This document shows positions 42,615 to 51,149 of a stretch of 64,000 nucleotides of DNA, piece after piece. The stretch covers positions 124,001-188,000 of the forward strand of contig JADZEX010000020.1 of assembly GCA_020850355.1 (NCBI GenBank), written 5' to 3'. The notes below the pieces were generated by a model, which made no database searches, was not told the DNA's origin, and worked only from the letters and a program-made list of their open reading frames with translations. Positions within the stretch are counted from its first letter, which is position 1. Each line of letters begins with the position of its first letter. The translations under genes and the position numbers were made by a program. The DNA is from Fimbriimonadaceae bacterium (lineage in GTDB: Bacteria; Armatimonadota; UBA10988).

Positions 42615-43589
42615 ATGAATAACAAGCTCAAGGCGCTGGTGAACACGCCTGTCAGCCTCCTCAAGGGGTTGCGGGTGACGCTCACCAACCTCGCCCGGAC
42701 GAAGGCGACGGTGCGCTATCCGGAGGTGATGCCGACGCCGACCGGGCAGACGCCGCGGCCGGCTGGGGGCGACCCGTTCGAGCGGCCGTACGAAATCGCG
42801 CCGCGCTTCCGGGGGCTGCACGGGCTGACCAAGGACGAGACGGGCGACCTCAACTGCATCGGCTGCATGGCCTGCGCCAAAGTTTGTCCCGACGACCTGA
42901 TCAGCATGGACCTGGAGAAGCGCGAGGGTCACAGCGGGCGCTTCCCGGTGACCTTCCACGTCAACATCGGGCCGTGCTGCTTCTGCGGGCTGTGCGCCGA
43001 GGTCTGCCCCACCCCGATGCGCGCGATCGTGATGACCGACTTCTTCGAATGGGCGGCCTACCGCCGCGACGGCGCCAACCTGGTGCTCGGTCGCGATGAC
43101 CTGGAACGACACGGCGACGCCGAAGTGGCCCGCCGGCGGGCCGGGCGGCAGTGGCAGGATGGCGAGCTGGTGGGGGTCAACCCCGAGGAAGAGGGCAACC
43201 CCTACTTCCAGTTCGCCCCGGAGTATGAGGCGGCGCGGCGCAAGGGCGAAAGCGGCGAGCAGGCCGACAAGCCGGCCCGGCCCGCCAAACCGGCCCCGCC
43301 CGCGGCCCCGCCCGCGGCCCCGCCCGCGGCGGTCGCCGCGCCAGAGCCCGCTGGCGCCGCAGAGCCCGCCCCGGCGGCCGCCGTCGCGGCGCCGGCCGAG
43401 CCGGTCGACGAGGTCGCCGAGTTGCGCGCCAAGATCGCCGCGGCGCTGGCGGGCAGCGAGTTTGCGGGCTGCGCCGAACCTGAGAAGCTGACGCTGGAGG
43501 CGCTCGACGCGCTGGCCGACCGCAAGGTCCGGGCGCAGGCGAAGTCGGCGGTGCGCAAGTTGCAGAAGGCCCTGGGGCTGGTCGAGTAA
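42615..43589 (+). CDS. nuoI: NADH-quinone oxidoreductase subunit I with Ala/Pro linker and extra C-terminal domain
   Basis: 324 residues, against about 150-200 in most NuoI. The ferredoxin core has two intact 4Fe-4S motifs, CIGCMACAKVCP and CCFCGLCAEVCP (roughly 82-93 and 120-131), carrying electrons to NuoB. From about residue 215 it continues into an Ala/Pro-rich linker, encoded in part by three exact 12-base repeats, and ends with a helical charged segment (about 265-324, VAELRAKIAAALAGSEF onward) that looks like a small folded tail. The tail is not part of standard NuoI and its role is unknown. The ATG has GAGGTCGCGG upstream. It precedes nuoJ by 12 bases. Confidence 0.92.
   Translation: MNNKLKALVNTPVSLLKGLRVTLTNLARTKATVRYPEVMPTPTGQTPRPAGGDPFERPYEIAPRFRGLHGLTKDETGDLNCIGCMACAKVCPDDLISMDLEKREGHSGRFPVTFHVNIGPCCFCGLCAEVCPTPMRAIVMTDFFEWAAYRRDGANLVLGRDDLERHGDAEVARRRAGRQWQDGELVGVNPEEEGNPYFQFAPEYEAARRKGESGEQADKPARPAKPAPPAAPPAAPPAAVAAPEPAGAAEPAPAAAVAAPAEPVDEVAELRAKIAAALAGSEFAGCAEPEKLTLEALDALADRKVRAQAKSAVRKLQKALGLVE
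43294..43329 (+). repeat. Three exact tandem copies of a 12-base unit in nuoI
   Basis: CCCCGCCCGCGG occurs three times in direct succession inside the linker of nuoI, encoding an Ala/Pro repeat. Such units are prone to slippage, and because 12 is a multiple of 3, changes in copy number keep the reading frame. Confidence 0.85.
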
Positions 43590-43601
43590 GGCGGTGGCGC
43601 G

Positions 43602-44120
43602 ATGAGTGCAGCGGCAACCGGGGTCGGACCAGCCTTCTGGCTGCTGGCGGTGGGCATCATCGGCGGCGCGCTGGGCGTCGTGCTGCTCCGTAACATGGTG
43701 CAGTCGGCGCTCTGCCTGGGGCTGGTGCTGCTGCTCGTCGGCGGCATCTACCTCAACCTGCACGCCGACCTGCTGGCCGGGTTCCAGGTGCTGCTGTATG
43801 TCGGCGCGGTGGTCACGCTGGTCCTGATTGCGATCATGCTGATCCACAACCTGGCGGCGCGGTATGTGGTGCAGACGAACCAACGCTGGGGGCTCGGCGC
43901 TGTCGCCGCGGTGGCCAGTGGGGCGCTGCTGGTGTGGGCGATCAACGACACCCGCTGGCCGGTGACGCTGCGGCCGGTGGACTACTCGGAGCAGCTTCGG
44001 CAGTTCTGCCTGGCGCTGCTGGACAAGTACATTCTGCCCTTCGAGGTCGCCGCGGTGGTTCTTCTGGTGGCGCTCCTGGGCGCCATCGTCTTCGCGCAGC
44101 AGACCGAAAGGAGCGAGTAG
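43602..44120 (+). CDS. nuoJ: NADH-quinone oxidoreductase subunit J
   Basis: 172 residues with five membrane helices. The family pattern is visible in LRNMVQSALCLGLVLLLVGG and GFQVLLYVGAVVTLVLIAI, including the helix-3 motif thought to pi-bulge and rotate during turnover. It lies in the distal proton-pumping arm. It starts 12 bases after nuoI, and nuoK starts 3 bases after its stop. Confidence 0.93.
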   Translation: MSAAATGVGPAFWLLAVGIIGGALGVVLLRNMVQSALCLGLVLLLVGGIYLNLHADLLAGFQVLLYVGAVVTLVLIAIMLIHNLAARYVVQTNQRWGLGAVAAVASGALLVWAINDTRWPVTLRPVDYSEQLRQFCLALLDKYILPFEVAAVVLLVALLGAIVFAQQTERSE

Positions 44121-44123
44121 GCG

Positions 44124-44483
44124 ATGAGCGATCCCGCCGCCAGCGCCGCGGTGCAGCCCTACCTGCTGCTCTCCGCCGTGCTCTTCTGCATCGGCCTCTA
44201 CGGCGTCTTCTCGCGCCTCAATGCGGTCGGCGTGTTGATGAGCCTGGAGCTGCTCCTGAACGCCTGCAACATCAACCTGATTGCCTTCAGCCGCTACTGC
44301 GACCGCGGCGTCGAACTCGCCCGCTTCGGCGGCACGGCGCTCGGCGCGCAAGGGCAGGTGCTGGCCCTGCTGAGCATCACCATCGCCGCCGCCGAGGCCG
44401 CGGTTGGGCTGGCGATTGTGATCAGCATCTACCGCAGTTTCCGGCACATCAACGTCGACGACCTGGATCTCTTGCGCTGGTAG
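44124..44483 (+). CDS. nuoK: NADH-quinone oxidoreductase subunit K
   Basis: 119 residues, slightly longer than the usual 100, with three membrane helices. Glutamates conserved for proton transfer are present in MSLELLLNACNINLIAF and in IAAAEAAVGLAIVIS. The nuoJ-nuoK adjacency is typical. The ATG at 44124 follows AAGGAGCGAGTAGGC, a strong ribosome site. Confidence 0.92.
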   Translation: MSDPAASAAVQPYLLLSAVLFCIGLYGVFSRLNAVGVLMSLELLLNACNINLIAFSRYCDRGVELARFGGTALGAQGQVLALLSITIAAAEAAVGLAIVISIYRSFRHINVDDLDLLRW

Positions 44484-44507
44484 CGAGCCCGAGGGGAGAA
44501 GCCTGGC

Positions 44508-46649
44508 ATGGCAGTGGAAGCAATCTCCGGGCAGTGGGTGTGGATCGTCCCGCTGATTCCGGTGCTCCCGGCGCTGGCGTTTTTCGTCGGCATCATCGGC
44601 GGCGGCCTGGGGCTGCACAAGCGCGTCTCGAACCTCACCATCGGCGCGATGGCGCTCTCCTGCCTGCTGGCTTGGGGCACAGTCTTCCTGCCGGTCCTGC
44701 TGAACTTCCTGGGCGGTCTGCAGCATGGCCATCCGGAGCCCTTCTCGTGGAGCCACAACTGGTTCTGGGCAGGCGCTGGCGGGCCGGGCGACGGGCTCTT
44801 CATCGGAGTGATGGTCGACCATCTGACCGCCGCGATGCTGGCGATGGTGACCCTCGTGGTGCTGATGATCGAGGTCTACGCCGTCGGCTACATGGCCCAC
44901 GAGCCACACTACGGACGCTTCCACAGCTACGTCTCGCTGTTCGCCGCCGGCATGTTGGGGCTGGTGGTCTCCAACAACTACCTCACGCTGCTGGTCTCCT
45001 GGGAGATCATGGGCGTCTGCTCGTACCTGCTGATCGGCTTCTGGTACCACAAGGACAGCGCTCGCAAGGCCGCCAAGAAGGCCTTCATGGTGACCCGCCT
45101 GGGCGACTGCGGGATGCTGATCGGGATCTTCATCGCCTACGCCTACTGCGGCTCGTTTCAGTTTGAGCAGGTCTTCCTGTGGGCCAAGACCGCGGCGCCG
45201 GTGCTGGTCGCGCTGACCGCCCTGGGGCTCTTCATGGGCAGCGTCGGCAAGTCGGCGCAGTTCCCGCTGCATGTCTGGCTGCCCGACGCGATGGAGGGCC
45301 CGACCCCCGTCTCGGCGCTGATCCATGCCGCCACGATGGTCTCGGCCGGGGTCTACCTGGTGGCGCGCAGCTACCCGCTGTTCTACGGCGCCCACGGCGA
45401 CCTGGCCGGCGACCTCGAGCTCACCGCGCTGGGGCAGGTCTACACCCTTGAGCCGCTGACCGTGGTGGCCTGGATCGGCGGGTTCACCGCGCTCTTCGCA
45501 GCGACGATGGCGGTCTTCGCGGCGGACATCAAGAAGGTCTTGGCCTACTCGACGATCTCGCAGCTCGGCTACATGTTCCTGGCGTTGGGCGTCGGCGGCT
45601 ACACCGCGGCGGTCTTCCACCTGTTGACCCACGCCTTCTTCAAGGCGCTGCTGTTCCTCGGCTCGGGCTCGGTGATCCACGCGGTCGAGCATGCGATGCA
45701 CCACGAGCACGTCCACGAGGACCCGCAGAACATGTACCACATGGGCGCCCTCTGGACGAGGATGCCGGCAACGGCCTGGACCTTCCTGTTGGGTACCCTG
45801 GCGCTGGCCGGCGTGCCGCCCTTCGCGGGGTTCTTTTCGAAGGACGAGGTGCTGCTGGAGGCCCTCCGCGGGCACCACGCCAACCCGATCCTCGGAGGCT
45901 TCGGCCTGGCGGTGGCGTTCCTCACCGCGTTCTACATGACCCGGCTGCTGATGCTGACCTTCTTCGGCCGGCCGCGCTTCCCGCAGGTCTGGGCCCACAC
46001 CGAGGACAGCCCGGCGGTGATGACCCGGCCGCTGATGGTGCTGGCCATCTTCGCGGTGATCCTGGGCCTGCCGGCGGCGCCGGCTTTCTTCGGCGGCGAG
46101 AACTACGTCCACGCCTTCCTCAACATGGACGGCCTGGCGCTCTTCGGCGTGGAGGCCCCGCACGCCCTGCGGCCCGACTTCGGGGTGGCCACCATCGCCA
46201 CGTTGCTGGCGCTGAGCGGGATCGTGCTGGGGGTGGCGCTGTACGGCACCCCGGCGGGCGCCGCGGCGCGGCGATTGGCCTGGGGCAACGCGCTGCTGCG
46301 GGCGGCGATGACGGCGCCGAAGCGGCTCTACTGGATGAATGAGCTGCTCTACGCGGTCTTCGTGGTCCCGACCTTCGCGGTGATGCGCTGGTGCAATGCG
46401 GTCGACCGCTACGTGATCGACCTGACCGTCAACCTGGTCGGCTGGCTGACGCTGGTGATGTCCAACGGCTGGCGGTGGTTCGACCAGACCATCATCGACA
46501 AGGTTGGCGTGGAAGGCCCGGCCCGCACCGCACAGGGTGTGGCCGAGGTCGGCAAGTTTGCGCAGACGGGCAAAGTGCAGGGCTACGCCCTGGTGGCGGT
46601 GACCGGGCTGCTGCTGCTGGTGGCGGTGCGCGTCTGGCTGGTGCGCTGA
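44508..46649 (+). CDS. nuoL: NADH-quinone oxidoreductase subunit L
   Basis: 713 residues, a full antiporter-like subunit with about 15 membrane helices. Signature segments are LVSWEIMGVCSYLLIGFWY, FPLHVWLPDAMEGPTPVSAL, IHAATMVSAGVYLVAR and FFSKDEVLLE. The last part, after about residue 540, includes the region that in other species forms the lateral helix along the membrane arm. Known role: the most distal proton channel. It is separated from nuoK by 24 bases carrying GGGGAG. Confidence 0.94.
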   Translation: MAVEAISGQWVWIVPLIPVLPALAFFVGIIGGGLGLHKRVSNLTIGAMALSCLLAWGTVFLPVLLNFLGGLQHGHPEPFSWSHNWFWAGAGGPGDGLFIGVMVDHLTAAMLAMVTLVVLMIEVYAVGYMAHEPHYGRFHSYVSLFAAGMLGLVVSNNYLTLLVSWEIMGVCSYLLIGFWYHKDSARKAAKKAFMVTRLGDCGMLIGIFIAYAYCGSFQFEQVFLWAKTAAPVLVALTALGLFMGSVGKSAQFPLHVWLPDAMEGPTPVSALIHAATMVSAGVYLVARSYPLFYGAHGDLAGDLELTALGQVYTLEPLTVVAWIGGFTALFAATMAVFAADIKKVLAYSTISQLGYMFLALGVGGYTAAVFHLLTHAFFKALLFLGSGSVIHAVEHAMHHEHVHEDPQNMYHMGALWTRMPATAWTFLLGTLALAGVPPFAGFFSKDEVLLEALRGHHANPILGGFGLAVAFLTAFYMTRLLMLTFFGRPRFPQVWAHTEDSPAVMTRPLMVLAIFAVILGLPAAPAFFGGENYVHAFLNMDGLALFGVEAPHALRPDFGVATIATLLALSGIVLGVALYGTPAGAAARRLAWGNALLRAAMTAPKRLYWMNELLYAVFVVPTFAVMRWCNAVDRYVIDLTVNLVGWLTLVMSNGWRWFDQTIIDKVGVEGPARTAQGVAEVGKFAQTGKVQGYALVAVTGLLLLVAVRVWLVR

Positions 46650-46687
46650 GGCGCGGCGAGTGTGACGGAGACCGGGAGGTCGGTGCC

Positions 46688-48346
46688 ATGAGTCACGTGA
46701 TTTCGATCATGACGTTCTTGCCGCTGGTCGGGATGCTGCTGGTTTGCTGCATCCCGAACGCGCAGGAGCGGCTGATCAAGCAGGTCGCCCTGGTGACTTG
46801 CGTCTTGACGCTGCTGGTGTCGGGCGTCGCCTACTACCAGTTCTCGCTCCTGCCCGCCGAACAGCAGCGCATCGACTACCAGCCAGCCGCTGTCGAAGGC
46901 GCCGCGATCACCGGGTTCCAGCCGCCGCTCGGCGAGAAGGTGCCCTGGATCACGCAGCTCAACATCAACTACGAGGTCGGCGTCGACGGGCTCAGTTTGC
47001 CGCTGATCCTGCTCACCACGGTGTTGATGGTGCTCGTGGTGATCTACTCCTGGGACGTCATCAAGGACCGCCCGAAGTGGTACTACGCCTTCTTCCTGCT
47101 GCTTGAGACAGCGATGCTAGGCGTCTTCGTCTCGCTCGACGTGTTCCTGTTCTACGTCTTCTTCGAAATCGGCCTGGTGCCGATGTACTTCCTGATCGGC
47201 ATCTGGGGCGGCCCGCGGCGGGAGTACGCGGCGATCAAGTTCTTCCTGTACACCCTGGTCGGCAGCCTGGCGATGCTGCTGGCGTTGCTGGCGCTGTACA
47301 TCTACAGCGGGCAGGTCGGGCCGGCCACCTTCAGCATCCTGCAACTGGCCGCGGTGCAGCCGCTGCAGCAACTGCAGCTCTCGCCGACGGTCGGGGCACT
47401 GATCTTCTGGGGCATCTTCCTGGGCTTCGCCATCAAGGTGCCGATGTGGCCGTTCCACACCTGGCTGCCCGACGCCCATGTCGAGGCCCCGACCGCCGGG
47501 TCGGTGATCCTGGCCGGCGTCTTGCTGAAGCTGGGGACCTACGGCTTCTTGCGGATCTTGTTGCCCTGTCTGCCGGCGCAATGTGAGATCTACGGCAGCT
47601 TCATCGTGATCCTGGCGGCCATCGCCGTCGTCTACGGCGCGCTGGTGGCGATGGCGCAGAAGGACCTCAAGAAGCTGGTGGCCTACTCCTCGGTCAACCA
47701 CATGGGCTACGTGATGCTGGGCATCGGGACGGCGATGATGTACGCCAGCCAGCTCGGCGCCAACACCGAGCTGGGCCAGAAGGCCACGATGGCCGTCAAC
47801 GGCGCGGTACTTCAGATGATCTGCCACGGCGTGATCACCGCCGGGCTGTTCTTCCTGGTCGGGATCGTCTACGAACGCACCCACACCCGCATGATCGGCG
47901 ACTATGGCGGGATCATGAAGCTCGTGCCGCAGTACTCCGGGGTGCTGATGGTGATGTGCTTCGCGTCGCTCGGGTTGCCCGGCCTGGCCGGCTTCGTGGC
48001 CGAGTTCCATGTCTTCGTCGGCGCCATTGGCACAGCCCTGCAGGCCGGGCGGCTCGGTCTGGCCGACAGCAACCTGCTGCTCTGGGCGAGCTGCTTCAGC
48101 ATCCTCGGGGTGCTGGTCACCGCCGCCTACTTCCTCTGGATGCTGCAGCGGCTGATTCTGGGGCCGGTCAACGAGAGCCTCGTCGAGCGGGCGCACGGGC
48201 ACCTGACCGACCTGGACCGCCGCGAGCTGGTCACGATGACCCCGCTGGTGGTGCTGACGCTGCTGATCGGCATCATCCCCGGCCCGGTGGTGCTCAACCT
48301 GGTCAACGACTACGTCTGGTACACGCTGACCACGCTGAAGTTCTAG
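46688..48346 (+). CDS. nuoM: NADH-quinone oxidoreductase subunit M
   Basis: 552 residues from the ATG at 46688, with GGGAGG upstream. The antiporter-like core is clear: HTWLPDAHVEAPTAGSVILA, followed by KLGTYGFLRI, KLVAYSSVNHMGYVMLGI and GVITAGLFFLVGIVYERT. It forms one of the three proton channels in the membrane arm. A loop after the first helix carries an inserted hydrophilic stretch (about 55-95) that is somewhat longer than usual. Confidence 0.94.
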   Translation: MSHVISIMTFLPLVGMLLVCCIPNAQERLIKQVALVTCVLTLLVSGVAYYQFSLLPAEQQRIDYQPAAVEGAAITGFQPPLGEKVPWITQLNINYEVGVDGLSLPLILLTTVLMVLVVIYSWDVIKDRPKWYYAFFLLLETAMLGVFVSLDVFLFYVFFEIGLVPMYFLIGIWGGPRREYAAIKFFLYTLVGSLAMLLALLALYIYSGQVGPATFSILQLAAVQPLQQLQLSPTVGALIFWGIFLGFAIKVPMWPFHTWLPDAHVEAPTAGSVILAGVLLKLGTYGFLRILLPCLPAQCEIYGSFIVILAAIAVVYGALVAMAQKDLKKLVAYSSVNHMGYVMLGIGTAMMYASQLGANTELGQKATMAVNGAVLQMICHGVITAGLFFLVGIVYERTHTRMIGDYGGIMKLVPQYSGVLMVMCFASLGLPGLAGFVAEFHVFVGAIGTALQAGRLGLADSNLLLWASCFSILGVLVTAAYFLWMLQRLILGPVNESLVERAHGHLTDLDRRELVTMTPLVVLTLLIGIIPGPVVLNLVNDYVWYTLTTLKF

Positions 48347-48356
48347 GAGTGGTGCC

Positions 48357-49883
48357 GTGAGCGGCTTTCCGTGGGCTTCGCTGGCAACCGAAACGGCGCT
48401 CTTGGGGCTCGGGCTGCTGCTCGTGACCCTCGATATCGTCGTCACCGACAAGCACCGTAAGCACCTCTTGGGCTATGTGGCGCTGGGCGGGCTGCTGCTC
48501 TGCCTGCTGCCGGCCGCCGGGTCCTGCGTCGGCCCCGACGCGCCCGAGGAGCTGTTCGGCGGGCTCTACCGCACCGATGACTTCCAGCGCTACTTCCGGT
48601 TGCTGAGCATCGTGGTGAGCCTGCTGGTGGGGCTCCTGACGCTGGACTATCTGGAACATATCCGGATCGACCGCGGGGTGTTCTTCATCATCCTGGTGTT
48701 CGGCACGCAGGCCATGATTCTGCTGGCCGGCGCCAACGACCTGGTCCTGATCTACCTCTCGTTCGAGTTCCTGAGCATCGCCAGCTACATTCTGGTGGGC
48801 TTCCTGCTGGGCAAGGACAAGGGCGCCCAGAACGAGGTCAAGCGCTCCACCGAAGCCTCGCTGAAGTACCTGATCTACGGTGCGGTGGCCTCCGGCGTGA
48901 TGCTCTACGGGTTCTCACTGTTCTACGGCCTGGCCGGCTCGACCAGCCTGCCGCGGATTGCCGAGGTCTACGGCCAGGCCGGCAATGAGATGATCAAGGT
49001 CGTCGCGCTGGCGCTGGTGCTGGTCGGGATGGGCTTCAAGGTCGGCGCGGCACCGTTCCACCAGTGGGCACCCGACGTCTACGAGGGCGCGCCGACGCCG
49101 ATCGCGGCGTTCCTGGCAGTTGGTTCGAAGGGCGCCGCGTTGGCCGTGCTGACCCGCTTCCTGGTGATCGGCCTGGGCGTCAGCGACTTCGCCAGCCCGA
49201 TCCTCGACTGGCGGGTGATGGTCGCCATCCTGGCTGTCCTGACGATGTTCGTCGGCAACTTGCTGGCGCTGCTGCAGGCCAACATCAAGCGGCTGCTGGG
49301 CTACTCCAGCGTGGCCCACGCCGGGTACCTGCTGGCGGCAGTCGCCTGCAACTTCGCGGTGACCACCGGCGGCGCCGGCGCCGCGGTGCGCCTCGACGGC
49401 GTGCAGGCGATGTTGATCTACCTCGCCGCCTACCTCTTCATGACGGTTGGCGCCTTCGCGGTGGTGGTCTGGTACCAGCGCAACTCCGGCAGCGAACTGG
49501 TCGAGGACTACGCCGGCCTGGCCCAGCGGTCGCCCGGCATGGCCGTCGCGATGCTGATCTTCATGCTCTCGCTGACCGGCATCCCGCCCACCGCTGGCTT
49601 CGTCGGCAAGCTCTTCATCCTGCGTGCGACCATCGCCCAGGGCGAGCTCTGGTGGCTTGGCCTGGCGATCGTCCTGAACAGCGTGATCTCCGCGTTCTAC
49701 TACATGAACGTGGTGCGGGTGATGTTCTACCTCAAGCCGAAGGCCGGCGTCGTGCTGCGACCGACCTTTGCCACGCCGGCGGTGGTCGGCCTCTGCGCCG
49801 CGGCGACGATCCTGCTGCTGCTGCAGTTCGGCGTGCTGGTCGAACTGACCGCAGCGCCGCTCGGGGCGATCCTGACCAACTGA
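48357..49883 (+). CDS. nuoN: NADH-quinone oxidoreductase subunit N
   Basis: 508 residues with a GTG start. Family motifs seen are KVGAAPFHQWAPDVYEGAPT, RLLGYSSVAHAGYLLAA and MLSLTGIPPTAGFVGKLF. It is the channel subunit next to NuoK and the last gene of the cluster. A short hairpin follows at 49886-49904. The next gene, a VWA protein, starts 75 bases later and may or may not be on the same transcript. Confidence 0.94.
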   Translation: MSGFPWASLATETALLGLGLLLVTLDIVVTDKHRKHLLGYVALGGLLLCLLPAAGSCVGPDAPEELFGGLYRTDDFQRYFRLLSIVVSLLVGLLTLDYLEHIRIDRGVFFIILVFGTQAMILLAGANDLVLIYLSFEFLSIASYILVGFLLGKDKGAQNEVKRSTEASLKYLIYGAVASGVMLYGFSLFYGLAGSTSLPRIAEVYGQAGNEMIKVVALALVLVGMGFKVGAAPFHQWAPDVYEGAPTPIAAFLAVGSKGAALAVLTRFLVIGLGVSDFASPILDWRVMVAILAVLTMFVGNLLALLQANIKRLLGYSSVAHAGYLLAAVACNFAVTTGGAGAAVRLDGVQAMLIYLAAYLFMTVGAFAVVVWYQRNSGSELVEDYAGLAQRSPGMAVAMLIFMLSLTGIPPTAGFVGKLFILRATIAQGELWWLGLAIVLNSVISAFYYMNVVRVMFYLKPKAGVVLRPTFATPAVVGLCAAATILLLLQFGVLVELTAAPLGAILTN

Positions 49884-49885
49884 GA

Positions 49886-49904
49886 GCGGCGGACAAGCCG
49901 CCGC
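49886..49904 (+). terminator. Hairpin after nuoN
   Basis: GCGGCGG and CCGCCGC are perfect 7-base arms around a 5-base loop, 2 bases past the nuoN stop. There is no T run, so it may act as an mRNA-stabilising end or weak terminator only. Confidence 0.35.
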
Positions 49905-49958
49905 GCTGGCCGCATCCTGAACCTGGCTGCCGGCATCTGGCGGTGGCTGAGGTGCCGG

Positions 49959-51068
49959 ATGTACCGCTTTCGCTATAGTCGCTGGGATCCCAGCCTGTTC
50001 GAGGAGTTGCAGCGCTTCAAGGGCCTGTTGCAGCTCTTCAACTTCCTGCTGCTGAAGACCGACGGCAACGTCGCACAGACCATCGACTGGATGCGCACGC
50101 TGCTCCGGCGCGGGCTGCTGCAGCGGCTCGGGTTGGCGGAGACCGAGGCCGAGCTGGAGGCGTTCTTCGCGGAGCTGCGGCGGCAGGAGTATGTCCGGGA
50201 GGACCCCAGCGGCAGCGGCGAGCTGACGCTGGCGGCCCGTGGCGAGCGGGGGCTGCGGCGGGATGCGTTGAAGCTGATCTTCGACGGGCTCCAGAAGGGC
50301 GGCGTTGGCGACCATCCGGTGGTCTGGGACGGTCTGGGGCAAGACCCCCTGCCGGAGCTGCGGCCGTTCGAGTGGGGCGACGACCTGCGCAGCATCGACT
50401 TCAACCGGAGCTTCCAGAACGCCATGCGGCGCGGCGGGCTGACGCTCAGCGAAGAGGACCTGGAAGTCCGGGCGACCGAGACCAGCACGTCTTGCGCCAC
50501 GGCCCTGCTGGTCGATGTCTCGCACAGCATGACGCTTTATGGCGAGGACCGCATCACCCCCGCGAAGCAGGTGGCGCTGGCGCTGAGCGAGCTGATTCTG
50601 ACGGAGTTTCCGCGGGACAAGCTGACCATCATCCTGTTCGGCGACGACGCCCGCGTGGTCGACGTGGCCGACCTGCCCTACCTCAGCAACGGGCCCTACC
50701 ACACCAACACCAAGGCCGGCCTGCGCGCGGCGCGTGAGATCCTGATGCGCCAGAAGACTGGCAACAAGCAGATCTTCATGATCACCGACGGCAAGCCCTC
50801 GCTGATCTTCGAGAGCGACGGCACAGTCTACCGCAACAGCTTCGGCCTGGACCCGCGGATCGTCAACCAGACGCTCGACGAGGCGGTGGTCTGCCGCCAG
50901 CGCCGCATCCCGATCACGACCTTCATGGTCGCCAGCGACCCGTACCTGCAGCAGTTTGTGATGCAGCTCACCGAACTGAACCACGGCCGGGCCTACCTCT
51001 CGAGCAGCGACCAGCTCGGGTCGTATGTCTTCGCGGACTTCATGCGCAATCGGCGGCGGACGATCTGA
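49959..51068 (+). CDS. VWA domain protein (CoxE/YehP-like, without its usual ATPase partner)
   Basis: 369 residues. A helical N-terminal region (1 to about 175) with RFRYSRWDPSLFEELQRF is followed by a von Willebrand A domain. The metal-ion-adhesion site reads LVDVSHSM (Asp186, Ser188, Ser190), followed by ITDGKPSL. The layout is that of proteins that partner MoxR/ChlI-type AAA ATPases, which use the VWA to deliver or activate metal-containing or membrane targets. No such ATPase lies adjacent in this window. It lies directly behind nuoN, but a link to complex I is only positional. No signal peptide or membrane segment is seen. Confidence 0.82.
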   Translation: MYRFRYSRWDPSLFEELQRFKGLLQLFNFLLLKTDGNVAQTIDWMRTLLRRGLLQRLGLAETEAELEAFFAELRRQEYVREDPSGSGELTLAARGERGLRRDALKLIFDGLQKGGVGDHPVVWDGLGQDPLPELRPFEWGDDLRSIDFNRSFQNAMRRGGLTLSEEDLEVRATETSTSCATALLVDVSHSMTLYGEDRITPAKQVALALSELILTEFPRDKLTIILFGDDARVVDVADLPYLSNGPYHTNTKAGLRAAREILMRQKTGNKQIFMITDGKPSLIFESDGTVYRNSFGLDPRIVNQTLDEAVVCRQRRIPITTFMVASDPYLQQFVMQLTELNHGRAYLSSSDQLGSYVFADFMRNRRRTI

Positions 51069-51149
51069 CGGCAGGGACCCGCTGCCGCTCGCTGAACCAA
51101 GCGGCAGGACCTTTCGACCAACTACGTGTCCAACCACCAGGAGTCGTCG

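Noticed and set aside
42600-46163. 1187-residue minus-strand frame opposite nuoI to nuoL
   Set aside because: The translation is a repetitive His/Gln/Arg/Asp-rich string typical of an antisense reading of GC-rich membrane-protein genes. The plus strand is unmistakably nuoI, nuoJ, nuoK and nuoL.
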